Shown piece after piece: positions 7,893 through 17,206 of a stretch of DNA of 64,000 nucleotides. This DNA comes from Streptomyces sp. NBC_01431 (GTDB lineage: Bacteria > Actinomycetota > Actinomycetes > Streptomycetales > Streptomycetaceae): NCBI RefSeq assembly GCF_036231355.1, contig NZ_CP109496.1, forward strand, positions 1,736,001 to 1,800,000, written 5' to 3'. Below the pieces are notes generated by a model. It was given only the letters and a program-made list of their open reading frames with translations. It did no database searches and had not been told where the DNA came from. Each line of letters begins with the position of its first letter. Within the stretch, counting starts at the first letter, position 1. The translations under genes and the position numbers were made by a program.

Positions 7893-9767
7893 ATGCCTGC
7901 AAGAACCCTGCGGCGTCACACTGTTCGAATACGGGCCGTGGCGCTGCTGGTCGCCGCCGTTTTGATCCCACTGGCTGTTCCGGCGGCCGCAGCCGATGGC
8001 ACTCCGGATCTGACCACGGCCACCCTGGTGCTGCCACCTGGCGCCGCGGCGCCCACCATCGCCGATCTCCAGGATGCGTCCGCCCGCAAGCGGCTGGAGC
8101 GCGCCGCGCAGGCTGCCCAGCAGTCGCAGACCGCTCGGGAGACGACCGGGCCGGCCGCCAGGGGCGCCGCGGTCGCCGACACGCCCTCGGCCGTAGCCCC
8201 GCCGCCGTCGGCGCGCCGTTCGGTGAGAGCGATGGCGGTCCAGTACCCGGAACCGGCGCGCACGATGACGATGGCCGAGTGCAAGGGCCAACTGGGCGGG
8301 GACACGCAGTTCTATCTCAAGTCCCGGTTCGCCGTGTGCAGCGGGAAGCAGGTCACGGTCATTTGGAAGCGCAAGAACTCCAACGCGCCTGTCGGGGCCA
8401 GCACGTTCAAGCTGTATGTGGTCGGCACGGTTCCGCAGGAGGCTGATCGCAGCATCCACTTCGACTACTACTTCACCGACTTCGCCAAGAGCGGGACGAC
8501 GGAGACCAGCGGGCAGGTCCATCTGGTGAAGGGAGATCTCCCGCAGATCTGGCCGGCCGCCGCGCAGCCGATGTTCGGAGGCAACCTGCCGACTACCTAT
8601 ATGAGTTGGGACCAGCTTTCTCAGGGCGGTGGCGCCACGTTCCAGCACACCGTGCGTTTCGCGCCGGGCCAGGGCACTGGAGCGGGTGCTGCCGACGTGG
8701 TGTTCGCGGTGTACCAGCCAGTGCTCACCTCACTGCTCCCTCAGGGATGGGACAACGGCAGGGGCGGCCAGGACCTTCCCGATGTCAAACCGTTCATGCT
8801 GGCCCCGCGCTGGGACTCGGCCTCCTATCTCCGTAACTCAACCGGCTCCGGCAACCCCGCGAACAAGGGCGGAGCAGCCTTCAGCTACCTGGCCACGCTG
8901 AACTACAGCGCCCAGGCCGGAGCGCCCGAGCAGGCCGTGGCCCAGCACATCCAGTTGGCGTTCACCAACCCGACGGCGACCAAGCCCCTCAACGCGCTGA
9001 AGAAGATCCCCGGCAACAGTGCCGACCACTCGCTGCATCGGCTCTACCTCGATCAGAAGCGCCGGGACCGCAACCGTGCAGTGGCCGTGCGCGAATGCAC
9101 CCGCTACTGGGGGCCCAACTACACCGATGGCGGCAAGGAATGCGACGAGTTCCCCTTCGCCACCACCTACGAAGGCTCCGCATTGGAGGAGTACGACGTA
9201 CACGCCGAGAAGCTGAACTACTCGGCCATGCCGCTGGACGGCACCCAGAACGGCGCCGCTGGCAACCTGCTGAGCGGCTTCTACACCAGTAACCGCATCA
9301 TCGACGGCCTGGAAGACGGCTTCACGGTCAGCATCACCGGCAGCGCAGCGGAGCGCCGCGGCCTGCTGACCAATCAGAACAGCAACAAGTGCCTGGAAAT
9401 CGATGGCTCCAGCGCCGCCAATGGGGCTCGCGCTCAGCAGTGGGACTGCAACGGCCAGCCGGGCGCTGTGTGGGTGACGAAACCGACCTCCGACGGCTCC
9501 TACGTGAACCTCGTCAACGCCAGCAGCGGGAAATGCCTGGAGGTGGCCGACTCCCGCAAGGACAACGGCGCCCCCGTTCAGCAGTGGGACTGCGCCGGTG
9601 TCACCACCCAGGAGTGGGAGCTGCAAGGCACCCCGGACAGCCGCATCCTGAGGAATGTCAACAGCGGCAAGATCCTCGAAATCGACAACTCCAGCACCGC
9701 GAACGGCGCGCGGGTCCAGCAGTGGGACAACGTGGGCCAGCCGTCCGGCAAGTGGCGCGAGAGCTGA
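7893..9767 (+). CDS. Secreted NucA/NucB-type DNase with C-terminal ricin-type lectin
   Basis: A 624-residue exported protein. Residues 1-34 form a Sec signal peptide (VRIRAVALLVAAVLIPLAVP then AAAA). The middle ends in the NucA/NucB hallmark C417-D-E-FPFATTYEG preceded by RECTRYWGPNYTDGGKE, the active-site region of the DNA-entry/sporulation nucleases of Bacillus. Residues about 490-624 form a ricin-B beta-trefoil with three QxW repeats (ARAQQWDCNG, APVQQWDCAG, ARVQQWDNVG) and CLEI/CLEV motifs. The lectin probably tethers a DNase to glycans. A convergent gene that may encode an inhibitor follows 98 nt downstream. Confidence 0.85.
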   Translation: MPARTLRRHTVRIRAVALLVAAVLIPLAVPAAAADGTPDLTTATLVLPPGAAAPTIADLQDASARKRLERAAQAAQQSQTARETTGPAARGAAVADTPSAVAPPPSARRSVRAMAVQYPEPARTMTMAECKGQLGGDTQFYLKSRFAVCSGKQVTVIWKRKNSNAPVGASTFKLYVVGTVPQEADRSIHFDYYFTDFAKSGTTETSGQVHLVKGDLPQIWPAAAQPMFGGNLPTTYMSWDQLSQGGGATFQHTVRFAPGQGTGAGAADVVFAVYQPVLTSLLPQGWDNGRGGQDLPDVKPFMLAPRWDSASYLRNSTGSGNPANKGGAAFSYLATLNYSAQAGAPEQAVAQHIQLAFTNPTATKPLNALKKIPGNSADHSLHRLYLDQKRRDRNRAVAVRECTRYWGPNYTDGGKECDEFPFATTYEGSALEEYDVHAEKLNYSAMPLDGTQNGAAGNLLSGFYTSNRIIDGLEDGFTVSITGSAAERRGLLTNQNSNKCLEIDGSSAANGARAQQWDCNGQPGAVWVTKPTSDGSYVNLVNASSGKCLEVADSRKDNGAPVQQWDCAGVTTQEWELQGTPDSRILRNVNSGKILEIDNSSTANGARVQQWDNVGQPSGKWRES

Positions 9768-9865
9768 CCGCAAGCCCCTCACCCCACGGAAGCGACTAAC
9801 GGCGCAGGCTTCCCAGGGCCTAAGCGTCGGTGCGGCCCGCAGCAATCGGGCCGCACCGGCACTCC

Positions 9866-10384
9866 TCAGATTTCTTGGGGCCAGAACTCCACCAGGTATC
9901 GCTCCACCCCGTGGGCAACACCCTCGGTCCGCGTGATCCGTTCCACCTCGGCACGGCCCGAGCAGGAAACCCTCACCCGCCACCGTCCTCCCCCTTCGGC
10001 AAGGGTGATCACGTCCTTGGCGCGCCCCAGGGTCAGCGTCCAGACGGCGACTTCGCCTGTTGTGGTCTCGAAGTCGACCTCACCCTGCTCATCCCACACG
10101 CTGCCGTCGTCCAAAGGCGGCTCCGCGTCCCAGACCTTCACCGAGACGGCGGCCGTGTGCGTGTGACCGGCGCTGAACAGATCGAAGCGCCGAACATGGG
10201 GGTTGAGGAACACCCCCCACTCGTGACCGTCATTGAACGGGACAGGCACCGCGCTGTCGTCGGACTCCTGAAAGCAGAACCCGCGGTACGCGACTTCAAC
10301 ATCAAGGGCCTGCTGTCGCACCAGGTTTGCCACGCTCACGCCTCCGTACAGAATTTCGCAGGACTGCTCGATCCTATGCCGCAA
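9866..10384 (-). CDS. Hypothetical protein, possible ComJ/Nin-like nuclease inhibitor
   Basis: A 172-residue acidic, beta-rich protein without signal or membrane helix; blocks include WGVFLNPHVRRFDLF, GEVDFETTTGEVAVWTLTLG and GGRWRVRVSCSGRAEVER. The plan (two sheets, a charged middle, a final WRVRV strand, tail YLVEFWP) recalls B. subtilis ComJ/Nin, the cytosolic inhibitor of NucA, which lies next to nucA. Here it converges on a NucA-type gene. Sequence similarity is weak by eye, so the function rests mainly on context. A GTG start about 17 codons downstream is also possible. Confidence 0.45.
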   Translation of the reverse strand: MRHRIEQSCEILYGGVSVANLVRQQALDVEVAYRGFCFQESDDSAVPVPFNDGHEWGVFLNPHVRRFDLFSAGHTHTAAVSVKVWDAEPPLDDGSVWDEQGEVDFETTTGEVAVWTLTLGRAKDVITLAEGGGRWRVRVSCSGRAEVERITRTEGVAHGVERYLVEFWPQEI

Positions 10385-10465
10385 CTGCGAGCCGTCGCGG
10401 AGCAGATCGCCCCCGCCGCGGCCGTAGCCCGCATCGCATCAAGTTCTGCCCTGCCTGATGTGCGG

Positions 10466-10591
10466 TCAGAGCAATTCGTGGAGTCGGTCAAGGAGGAAAC
10501 GGACGATGCCGGAAGCCAGGCCGCGGACGGCCGCGCTGAGCAGGATCTCGCGCAGCCGTATGTGTCGGGCCTCTGAAGTGGATTGGGGCAT
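10466..10591 (-). CDS. Small protein, 41 aa
   Basis: An ATG at 10591 with AGGA seven bases upstream encodes MPQSTSEARHIRLREILLSA and then AVRGLASGIVRFLLDRLHEL, an amphipathic helical peptide without cysteines. It diverges from the large HTH/P-loop gene at 10794. Size, ribosome site and codon bias make it plausible; no homology was recognised. Confidence 0.4.
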   Translation of the reverse strand: MPQSTSEARHIRLREILLSAAVRGLASGIVRFLLDRLHELL

Positions 10592-12566
10592 GGTGATGTC
10601 CTGACGTCGAGTCGGGCGGGACAGCCGGCCGGCTTGGGTATCACCTTCAGGGCCCCGGGGTGCCTCCCACTGAGTTGCGATGGATGTCGAATGCTCGCTG
10701 TGGTTTCCGCAGTCCAGAGACGCATCACGAACGAGGCGGGCACGATAGTGCGATGAGACGCGACGGGAGAGTAGGGGTCCGGGTGGTGGGGGGATGACGA
10801 CAGCCAAGCGACTTATTCCTCGACCGGTACTGCCGCCCGGCCCGCTGCGGACGCTGAAGACGTTGCTCTATGAGGCGTACGTCGCCGCCGGGGCACCGAC
10901 CCTGGACGAGATAGCAAGAGCTGTGGCCGCGGATGACCGGCTGACCGGTAATCCGTCCCGGGACACGGTCAACCGGCTGATCGGCGAGGCGACGGTTCCC
11001 CCTAAGCAGGCGGACGTAGTCGCCCTTGTCACAGTGCTTACCGGGATGAGCGGTGGCGACGCCGAGCAAGCAGGCCGCGACGCGGCCGCACTCTGGACGC
11101 GAATACAGCTGACCGAGCGTCTGGGCAGGCCCATCAAGGGGCTCGATGCGTATGACCTAGAGGTACATCACGCCATCACGGTGGACGGCGCCACAGGGCT
11201 CCCCACCTATGTGGAGCGCATACACGACATCGAGCTGCGCCGTCTGGCCGCTGAAGCCGCTGCCGGAGCGAGCCGTTTGGCGATGTTGGTCGGTACATCA
11301 TCGACCGGCAAGACCCGTGCCTGCTTCGAAGTCATCCAGCGCCTGCCAGACGACTGGCGACTGTGGCACCCCATCGACCCGGAACGCCCTCAGGCAGCAC
11401 TCGCCGATCTCCCCAGGGTCGGCCCGAAGACAGTGGTCTGGCTCAACGAGGCTCACCACTATCTTTTGCATCCGCAGCACGGGGAACCCATTGCTGCGGG
11501 CATTCGTACGCTGCTCAGCGATGCAAGCCGGGCTCCCGTCCTGATCCTGGGGACCATTTGGCCGGGTGCCGGCTACTACGAAGATCTTCGGATCACACCG
11601 CCACCCGGCTCACCAGATCCGCATGCGCAGGCTCGTGTGCTGTTGACGGGGCGGGTGCTCAACGTTCCATCCTCGTTCGCCCCTTCCGAGGTCTCAGGGC
11701 TACAGAAATTGGGGGACCCGCGTCTCGCCGCCGCTGCGGCTTCCGCAGAAGACGGGCAGATCACCCAATACTTGGCGGCCGGCTTCGAGCTGATGGATAT
11801 GTACGCGGCAGCACCCCCGGGGCCCAGGGCGCTACTCGACGCGGGAATGGATGCCCGGAGGATCGGTCATCCCATCAATCTACCTGTCGCGTTTCTCGCT
11901 CTGGCCGCCGAGGCGTATCTAACCGATAGCGAGTGGGATCTCCTACCAGACAATTGGCTTGAGCTGACTTTGGCTCAGCTGACAAAGCCGGTGAAGGGTG
12001 CTCGTGGGCCCCTGCATCCCCAACGGCGTCGTCGAGGTGCTTCCATTGCCACGAATGGTCAGGCGTATCGGCTCGCGGACTTTCTTGAGGCGCACGGGCG
12101 CATTTCACGCCGCCTCGCCCCCATCCCTGAGCTCTTTTGGCAAGCGGCACTACACAGCTGCGAGGGTGAAGCTGCTCAAGCGCTCGCCAGAGCAGCAGAA
12201 GATCGCAGCCTCATGGAGGTGGCTTGCCATCTGTGGGCGAAGTCTGGGGCTTTGGCCGAAGTCGGCAGGATTCTAGAGGAGGAGCTTGATCGCAAAGAGG
12301 AGGCACGGGTCTGGTTCGATCGGGCGGCCGAGGAGGGGGACCCTCAGGGTTGTGTGCACCGAGGAAGCCGTTTGGCCATGGAGGGGCACGTACAAGAAGC
12401 CATTAGCTGGTACGAGCGGGCCCTTCCAACAGCACGCCCATATCTCCTGCTGAGCTTTGGCGATCGACTCGCGCAGGAGGGCCACATAGACGCGGCCCTT
12501 CAGTGGTTCGAGCGACTCGCCGCATCGGGCCGCGCCGAAGCCGTTCTCATCGCAGCAGACTGGCTA

Positions 12567-13738
12567 GTGTCTCGTGATTCCGTCGGCATTACTTGATCTT
12601 GTGTGGCTCGTTGCTCCTGGCATGGAGCTTTCCGTGGAACAGGCCGCCGAGTTGCGGGAGTTGGCGAACAGTCGGGACGTGCCCGCCGATGTGGCCACCC
12701 GGGCCCGGATCGTGCTGTGGTCCGGTGAGGGGCGCCGGCGCAAGGACATTGCCGAACTGCTCGGGGTGTCATTGCCGACCGTGGATCGCTGGAGGACCCG
12801 TTACGCCGAGCGCGGGCTCGCCGGCCTGGAGGGCGACTGTCCGGGCGGGGCGCGCGAGCAGGTGCCGACGCGGGTCCGGGCGCGGGTGATCGCATTGACG
12901 CGCATGACGCCGCCGGTCGGCACCGGTCTTTCGCATTGGTCGACGCGGGAGTTGGCGAAGTATCTGAAGCGGACCGAGAACGTCACCGTGTCCTGGCACT
13001 ACATCGCAAAGGTCTGGCGCGAGGAGAACCTCAAACCGCATCGCAAGGGCACCTTCAAGATTTCGAAGGATCCCGCGTTCGCGGACAAGGTCGCTGATGT
13101 CGTCGGCCTCTACCTGGCTCCGCCCGGTGGCGCGGTGGTGCTCTCGGTGGATGAGAAGACGCAGATCCAGGCGCTGGACCGGACCCAGCCGGTGCTGCCG
13201 GTGACCTTCGCAGCCACCGAGAAGCGCACCCACGACTATGTCCGGCACGGCACCACGAACCTGTTCGCCGCACTCAACGTCGCCACGGGCGAAGTGACCG
13301 GCGAGTGCAGGCCGAGCCGGAACGCCGTGAACTTCCTGGCCTTCCTCAAGAAGGTGGTGAAACCGCATGCGGACAAGGAGATTCATGTCGTCCTGGACAA
13401 CCTCTCCACGCACACCACGCCGGAGGTGAAGGCATGGCTGACCAACAATCAGCACGTCCACTTCCACTTCACCCCCGTCGGCTCTTCCTGGATCAACCAG
13501 ATCGAGACCTGGTTCGGAATCCTGACCCGCCAGTCGATCCGCCGCGGCACATTCTCCAGCGTGAACGTCCTGATCAAGCAGATCCGCGACTACATCGACT
13601 CCTGGAACTCCGAGGCCAAACCCTTCACTTGGACCGCAACCACCGACGAGATCCTCACGAAGGTCCGACTCGTCCAGACCAGCATCAAGAAGCTCGTCGC
13701 AAACAACTCCAAGTGACACAAACGGGATCACGAGACAC
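12567..13738 (+). mobile_element. IS630-family element, copy 1 (1172 bp)
   Basis: Ends gtgtctcgtgattccgt (left) and, reversed, gtgtctcgtgatcccgt (right) form a 17-bp inverted repeat with one mismatch. The element is flanked by TA (12565-12566 and 13739-13740), the IS630/mariner target duplication. An apparently identical 1172-bp copy lies inverted at 40512-41683. Confidence 0.95.
12622..13716 (+). CDS. IS630-family transposase (copy 1)
   Basis: From the ATG at 12622 the protein starts MELSVEQAAELRELANSRDV, an HTH part follows (RRRKDIAELLGVSLPTVDRW), then the DDE catalytic core: SVDEKTQIQALD, VVLDNLSTHTTPEV and WINQIETWFGILTR. A GTG at 12574 in the same frame, at the very tip of the element, would add 16 residues. 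All catalytic residues are present and the second copy encodes the same protein, so the element is probably active. Confidence 0.93.
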   Translation: MELSVEQAAELRELANSRDVPADVATRARIVLWSGEGRRRKDIAELLGVSLPTVDRWRTRYAERGLAGLEGDCPGGAREQVPTRVRARVIALTRMTPPVGTGLSHWSTRELAKYLKRTENVTVSWHYIAKVWREENLKPHRKGTFKISKDPAFADKVADVVGLYLAPPGGAVVLSVDEKTQIQALDRTQPVLPVTFAATEKRTHDYVRHGTTNLFAALNVATGEVTGECRPSRNAVNFLAFLKKVVKPHADKEIHVVLDNLSTHTTPEVKAWLTNNQHVHFHFTPVGSSWINQIETWFGILTRQSIRRGTFSSVNVLIKQIRDYIDSWNSEAKPFTWTATTDEILTKVRLVQTSIKKLVANNSK

Positions 13739-15138
13739 TAGCCTCGGCGCGGCGGCACGATGAAGCACTGGCATGGTACGAACGCGCCAGACTTTCTGAA
13801 GATCCGCTGGCGGCCGCGAAGGCAGAAGACTTGGCCGCCCAAATTCGCCGGGACCGATTGGCCCAACGACGCCAGCGCGGGAAGCCGCGCATCCAGCACC
13901 TCGAAGATGCACTTTCACGTCACCTGAAGGTCATGTCGCGCGAAGCCCTAATGCGACAGGGCGCCGAACTCGCACGCACCGGCCAAGTAGAGGAAGCCCT
14001 GGCTTTCTTCGAGAGTGCGACCAAGCCTGGTGAGCCGAGCAGCCAAACGGAAGTGGGCAAAGTGCTGGCCGACGCTGGGCACCTGGAAGAAAGCCTCGTT
14101 TGGTTCGAACGTGCCGCCCAGACCGGCGACCAGCACGCACTCCGGGCAGCAGGCACCTATCTCGCGGATGCGAAACGTCTGGATGACGCCCTGGCATGGT
14201 TCGACCGCGCCGCCGCGTCCAACGACACCCGAGCACTTCGATCAGCTGGTGAAGCCCTCGCTGCTGCCGGCCGCTTAGATGACGCCTTGGTGTGGTTCGA
14301 CCGCGCCGCCGCACGCGGGGATGCACTGTCTACCGTCATGGCCGCAGATTGGTTGCAAGCAGCCGGACGCACGACACAGGCGCTGGCCAGCCTTGAGTCC
14401 AGCGATTCGGGCCAAGACCACTACGCGGCACGGGCGATCGCGCGGCAACTGGCCGATGCCGGACGAATCGACGAGGCTCTTCCATGGTTCGACCGCGCTG
14501 CCGCCCTCGGAGATGCAACAGCTTTGCGCACGGCCGCGCTTCGCTTGGTCAGTGCCGGACGATCGGATGAGGCGGTTGCATGGTTGGAACGCGCTGCAGA
14601 TTCGGGAGACGCTGACGCCCTCGGCGAGCTGATCGAGCTACTGCTACGAGACAACCGTATGGACGAAGCCTGGCCATGGGCCGATCGAGCTGTCTCAGCA
14701 GGCCGCGCACGAGTCCTGAACGATATTGCACACCAGTTGGTTGTTCTTGGTCGGGAAGAAGAAGCACTCGCTTGGTTCAAGCGTGCCATTGCTGGCGGTG
14801 ACGTCCACGGCTTCAGGCAGACTGCGGAGCGGCTGTCGGGTCATAACCGCCTGAACGAGTCGCTTCTCTGGTACGAACGTGCGGCCTGCCACGGCGATGT
14901 CGAGGCGCTGACCAGGGCCGGCTCGGCACTCGACCTTGCGGGCCGACCAAGTGAGGCGCTCGACTGGCTACAGCGTGGTGCTGTTGCTGGACACGACGAC
15001 CGCGGTGCCGCAGTGGCGGCACTCCTCAGGATGGGGCAGACACACCGGGCAAATCAGCTACGACTCTTTGGACGAGGCTTCGACGGTCAACCTGCCGCGC
15101 CCTGGCGACTCGACAGCGGTTCGGATGCCATGCCCTGA

Positions 15139-15785
15139 CAGCATCGACTCACCGCACAGGAAGCAGCAGCCATTTCGCATCCAACCGTCGTACCCCGATC
15201 CATATGGGGCAGCGGAGCACGCTGTTGTATGGGCTCGACCGATAGGGGAGGTACGGGGCTCGAAACCCCCGCGAGGGACGTCGGAACCGAAGTTCCGCAT
15301 ATGCGGCCGCCGAGGCAGTCCCTACAGAGGAAGAGACGGTGTGGGGGGCCAGTAGCCAAGGCAAGGTCAGCAACTGACCGCCACGGGTTGCAGCGCACCG
15401 CGCAACGTTGACCCCCGCCGAGACGAGCCGACGGGGGTCCACATCAGTCACAGCGATCACACGAATGTCACGAACAGCGTCGACGCACCTGAACCACAAG
15501 GCCCCAATCAGGGCAAACACTCCCGCCCTGGACCACGTAGACGCCATAATACGCCTTCTCCCACCTGATTGCGAGTGGGACCAATCGTGACGGAAGTCCA
15601 GGAATCTACGTAAATGAAGTCATCCCCAATATGATCTACAGTCCTAAATTTAATTACTGGAGGAATGTCGGGCTGGCTTCGAAGAATGGTTTGCCTGAAC
15701 CCACTGCAGGTATGGGATAATGTCGCATTAGGGGCCTTCTCGTGGCCGGGCCCAAGCGCCCCTGATGTGATGTCTCCATGGAACC
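15139..15785. other. Non-coding stretch with a repeated hairpin segment
   Basis: No gene is supported between 15139 and 15785. It holds a hairpin at 15410-15439 (gacccccg / cgggggtc arms) and, up to about 15560, a segment whose minus strand reads VIAVTDVDPRRL and WSRAGVFALIGALWF. A diverged copy (hairpin plus VIAVTDIDPRRL) lies at 43742-43900 downstream of a decayed integrase, so this is probably the tail of another lost integrative element. The part after 15580 is relatively A+T-rich for the window and may carry the promoter of the next gene. Confidence 0.45.
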
Positions 15786-16430
15786 GTGAATCGAGGGTTT
15801 GACGTGAATTCAGTCAGTGACGAGCTGGAGCGAGTGCTCGTGGCGCGCCCTCAGTCGGGTGACATGCTCGACTGGGCAGAGATTAAAGCAAACTATGGCA
15901 CCGATTTCCCTACTGACTACAAGGAGTTTGTCTCCTCGTACGGTAGCGGTACGATCGATGAGAGCCTGACCGTTCGGATCCCCGGGGGAAGGGCCCCGAG
16001 CGCGCCGCAAGGGGGTTGGAAATATGTCGGACGCTTCCCCGAGCGAACGGTTAGAAATCCGGCCATGCAGGAGTGGCGATATGCTGCGCCAGCAGATCGA
16101 TACCCGCTTGATCGAATGCTGATTTGGGGAGAGACTTCATCAGCCGACATTCTATGTTGGGTGGCAGTTGATGTGAATCCTGACCGGTGGCCGGTTGCGG
16201 TGTGGGCGCGTCATGTCGGTGGCTGGTCAACGTATGAATGCGGAATGGTGCAATTCTTGACAGGGATTCTTACTGCGAGGCTCCCGGAATGCCCAGTAAG
16301 TGACGATGCATTGTGGGGTGCCGCTCCTGCGCGCTTTCTTCATGCGCGTGAGGAGATGCGGCTCAGGGAGGCGGGCCTCGACCCGGACACGGGGGAGCCT
16401 GATCCGTATGCGGGCGAAGTGTTTGATTAG
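15786..16430 (+). CDS. SMI1/KNR4 (SUKH) family protein
   Basis: Starts at GTG 15786 (or GTG 15804) and encodes about 214 residues. The N-terminal half has the SUKH pattern: LDWAEIKANYGTDFPTDYKE, FVSSYGSGTIDESLTVRIPG, then RMLIWGETSSADILCWVAV and a final MVQFLTGILT helix. SUKH domains are the commonest immunity proteins of bacterial polymorphic toxins. No intact toxin is adjacent, so this looks like an orphan immunity gene. Confidence 0.75.
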   Translation: MNRGFDVNSVSDELERVLVARPQSGDMLDWAEIKANYGTDFPTDYKEFVSSYGSGTIDESLTVRIPGGRAPSAPQGGWKYVGRFPERTVRNPAMQEWRYAAPADRYPLDRMLIWGETSSADILCWVAVDVNPDRWPVAVWARHVGGWSTYECGMVQFLTGILTARLPECPVSDDALWGAAPARFLHAREEMRLREAGLDPDTGEPDPYAGEVFD

Positions 16431-16460
16431 CGGGCCCGTGCTGTAGTTTCAAGCTGTCCA

Positions 16461-16625
16461 ATGGCCCTTCAAGATTACTATGGAGTCGGGTTTCCCGCTG
16501 ATTACAGGGAGTTCACGGAATCTTTTGGAGAAGGGCCGTTCAACGAGGACGGAATCATGGTGCCGATTCCTCGGAGCAACCTGGCCAGCAATGGCGGAAT
16601 CATCGGCTCCCAGATGACACCGTAG
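16461..16625 (+). pseudogene. Second SMI1/KNR4-like gene, truncated
   Basis: The ATG at 16461 opens 54 codons reading LQDYYGVGFPADYREFTESF, clearly parallel to NYGTDFPTDYKEFVSSYG in the previous gene, but it stops at 16625 after the first third of the domain. It lies 30 nt after the upstream SUKH gene and is probably a tandem immunity paralogue that lost its C-terminus. Confidence 0.55.
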
Positions 16626-16872
16626 CTTCTCCCGATATGCACAACTGGGCACGAGCGGAACTCGCTGGAACCAGCGCCTGAAAGTGGCATCTCCGGGCTG
16701 CTCGCCTGCCGGGAGAATGCGCCCACTGGTGGGGCGCCCTCGGCCAGCACCGCTCGCTGGTCGGCCACGGGTTAGCCGACGCGGCTGGAGCAGGTGTATC
16801 TGGCCGTGAACTGGCGAATCGTTCATGCGACGCAGGGGAGGCCGGGTTCGGGCGGCTCCGACGACGTCACAG

Positions 16873-17200
16873 TCAGGCGAGGGAGGAGCCTTCGGCTCGG
16901 AGTGCTTGTTCGGCAGTGGCAGCGATGCGCTTGACGTGCTCGCGTAGTCGGTGGAGTTCCGCGGCCTGCTGCCGGCTCCGCAGAGTTTGGGCGAGGGCGG
17001 CGAGGACGGTCTCCTGCCCCGAGTGCGCGTGCCGCGCGGTGAAGCAAGGCGATGTCCAGCTCGAAGGAGCATATCGCCTCCGTGACGACCGCCGGCGGGG
17101 GCGTGGGACGGGGGCGGGGTGGGCGGCGGCGTGCCGGCGCATCCCTGGGTGCCGGTAGGGAAGCAACAGTCGGCGGGGATTCCGGTGTGACCGTGTCGAG
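16873..17200 (-). pseudogene. C-terminal fragment of an unidentified gene
   Basis: The minus-strand frame ending at 16873 gives a helical tail (ETVLAALAQTLRSRQQAAEL, HRLREHVKRIAATAEQALRA) that is independent of the IS701 reading into it from the right. It has coding bias and a heptad-like helix but no recognisable family. It was cut when the IS701 element at 17207 inserted. Confidence 0.3.
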
Positions 17201-17206
17201 GAGCCG

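Larger units (their letters stand above)
10794..15138 (+). pseudogene. HTH/P-loop NTPase with TPR/Sel1-like repeats, split by IS630
   Basis: The gene starts at 10794 and is cut at codon 591 by an IS630 copy (12567-13738). Joining 10794-12566 to 13741-15138 gives an uninterrupted 1056-residue frame. The N-terminus has a helical HTH-like region (PTLDEIARAVAADDRL, SRDTVNRLIGEA); the middle has a Walker A GTSSTGKT and Walker B KTVVWLNEAHHYLL; the C-terminal half is made of about fourteen 34-residue units of the type ALAWFDRAAASNDTRALRSA. This is the architecture of STAND-like actinobacterial signalling or conflict ATPases, in which repeats sense and the NTPase switches. The target TA duplication and restored frame show recent inactivation; the parts either side lack other lesions. 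Confidence 0.8.

Noticed and set aside
6268..7965. A 565-residue plus-strand frame over the kdpD remnant
   Set aside because: Low-complexity Arg/Ala/Val/Gly text antisense to a clear histidine-kinase core.
15193..15300. tRNA-like T-arm around ggggctcgaaaccccc
   Set aside because: Stem/loop sizes do not give a 5-bp stem with a 7-nt loop on either strand and no cloverleaf could be drawn.
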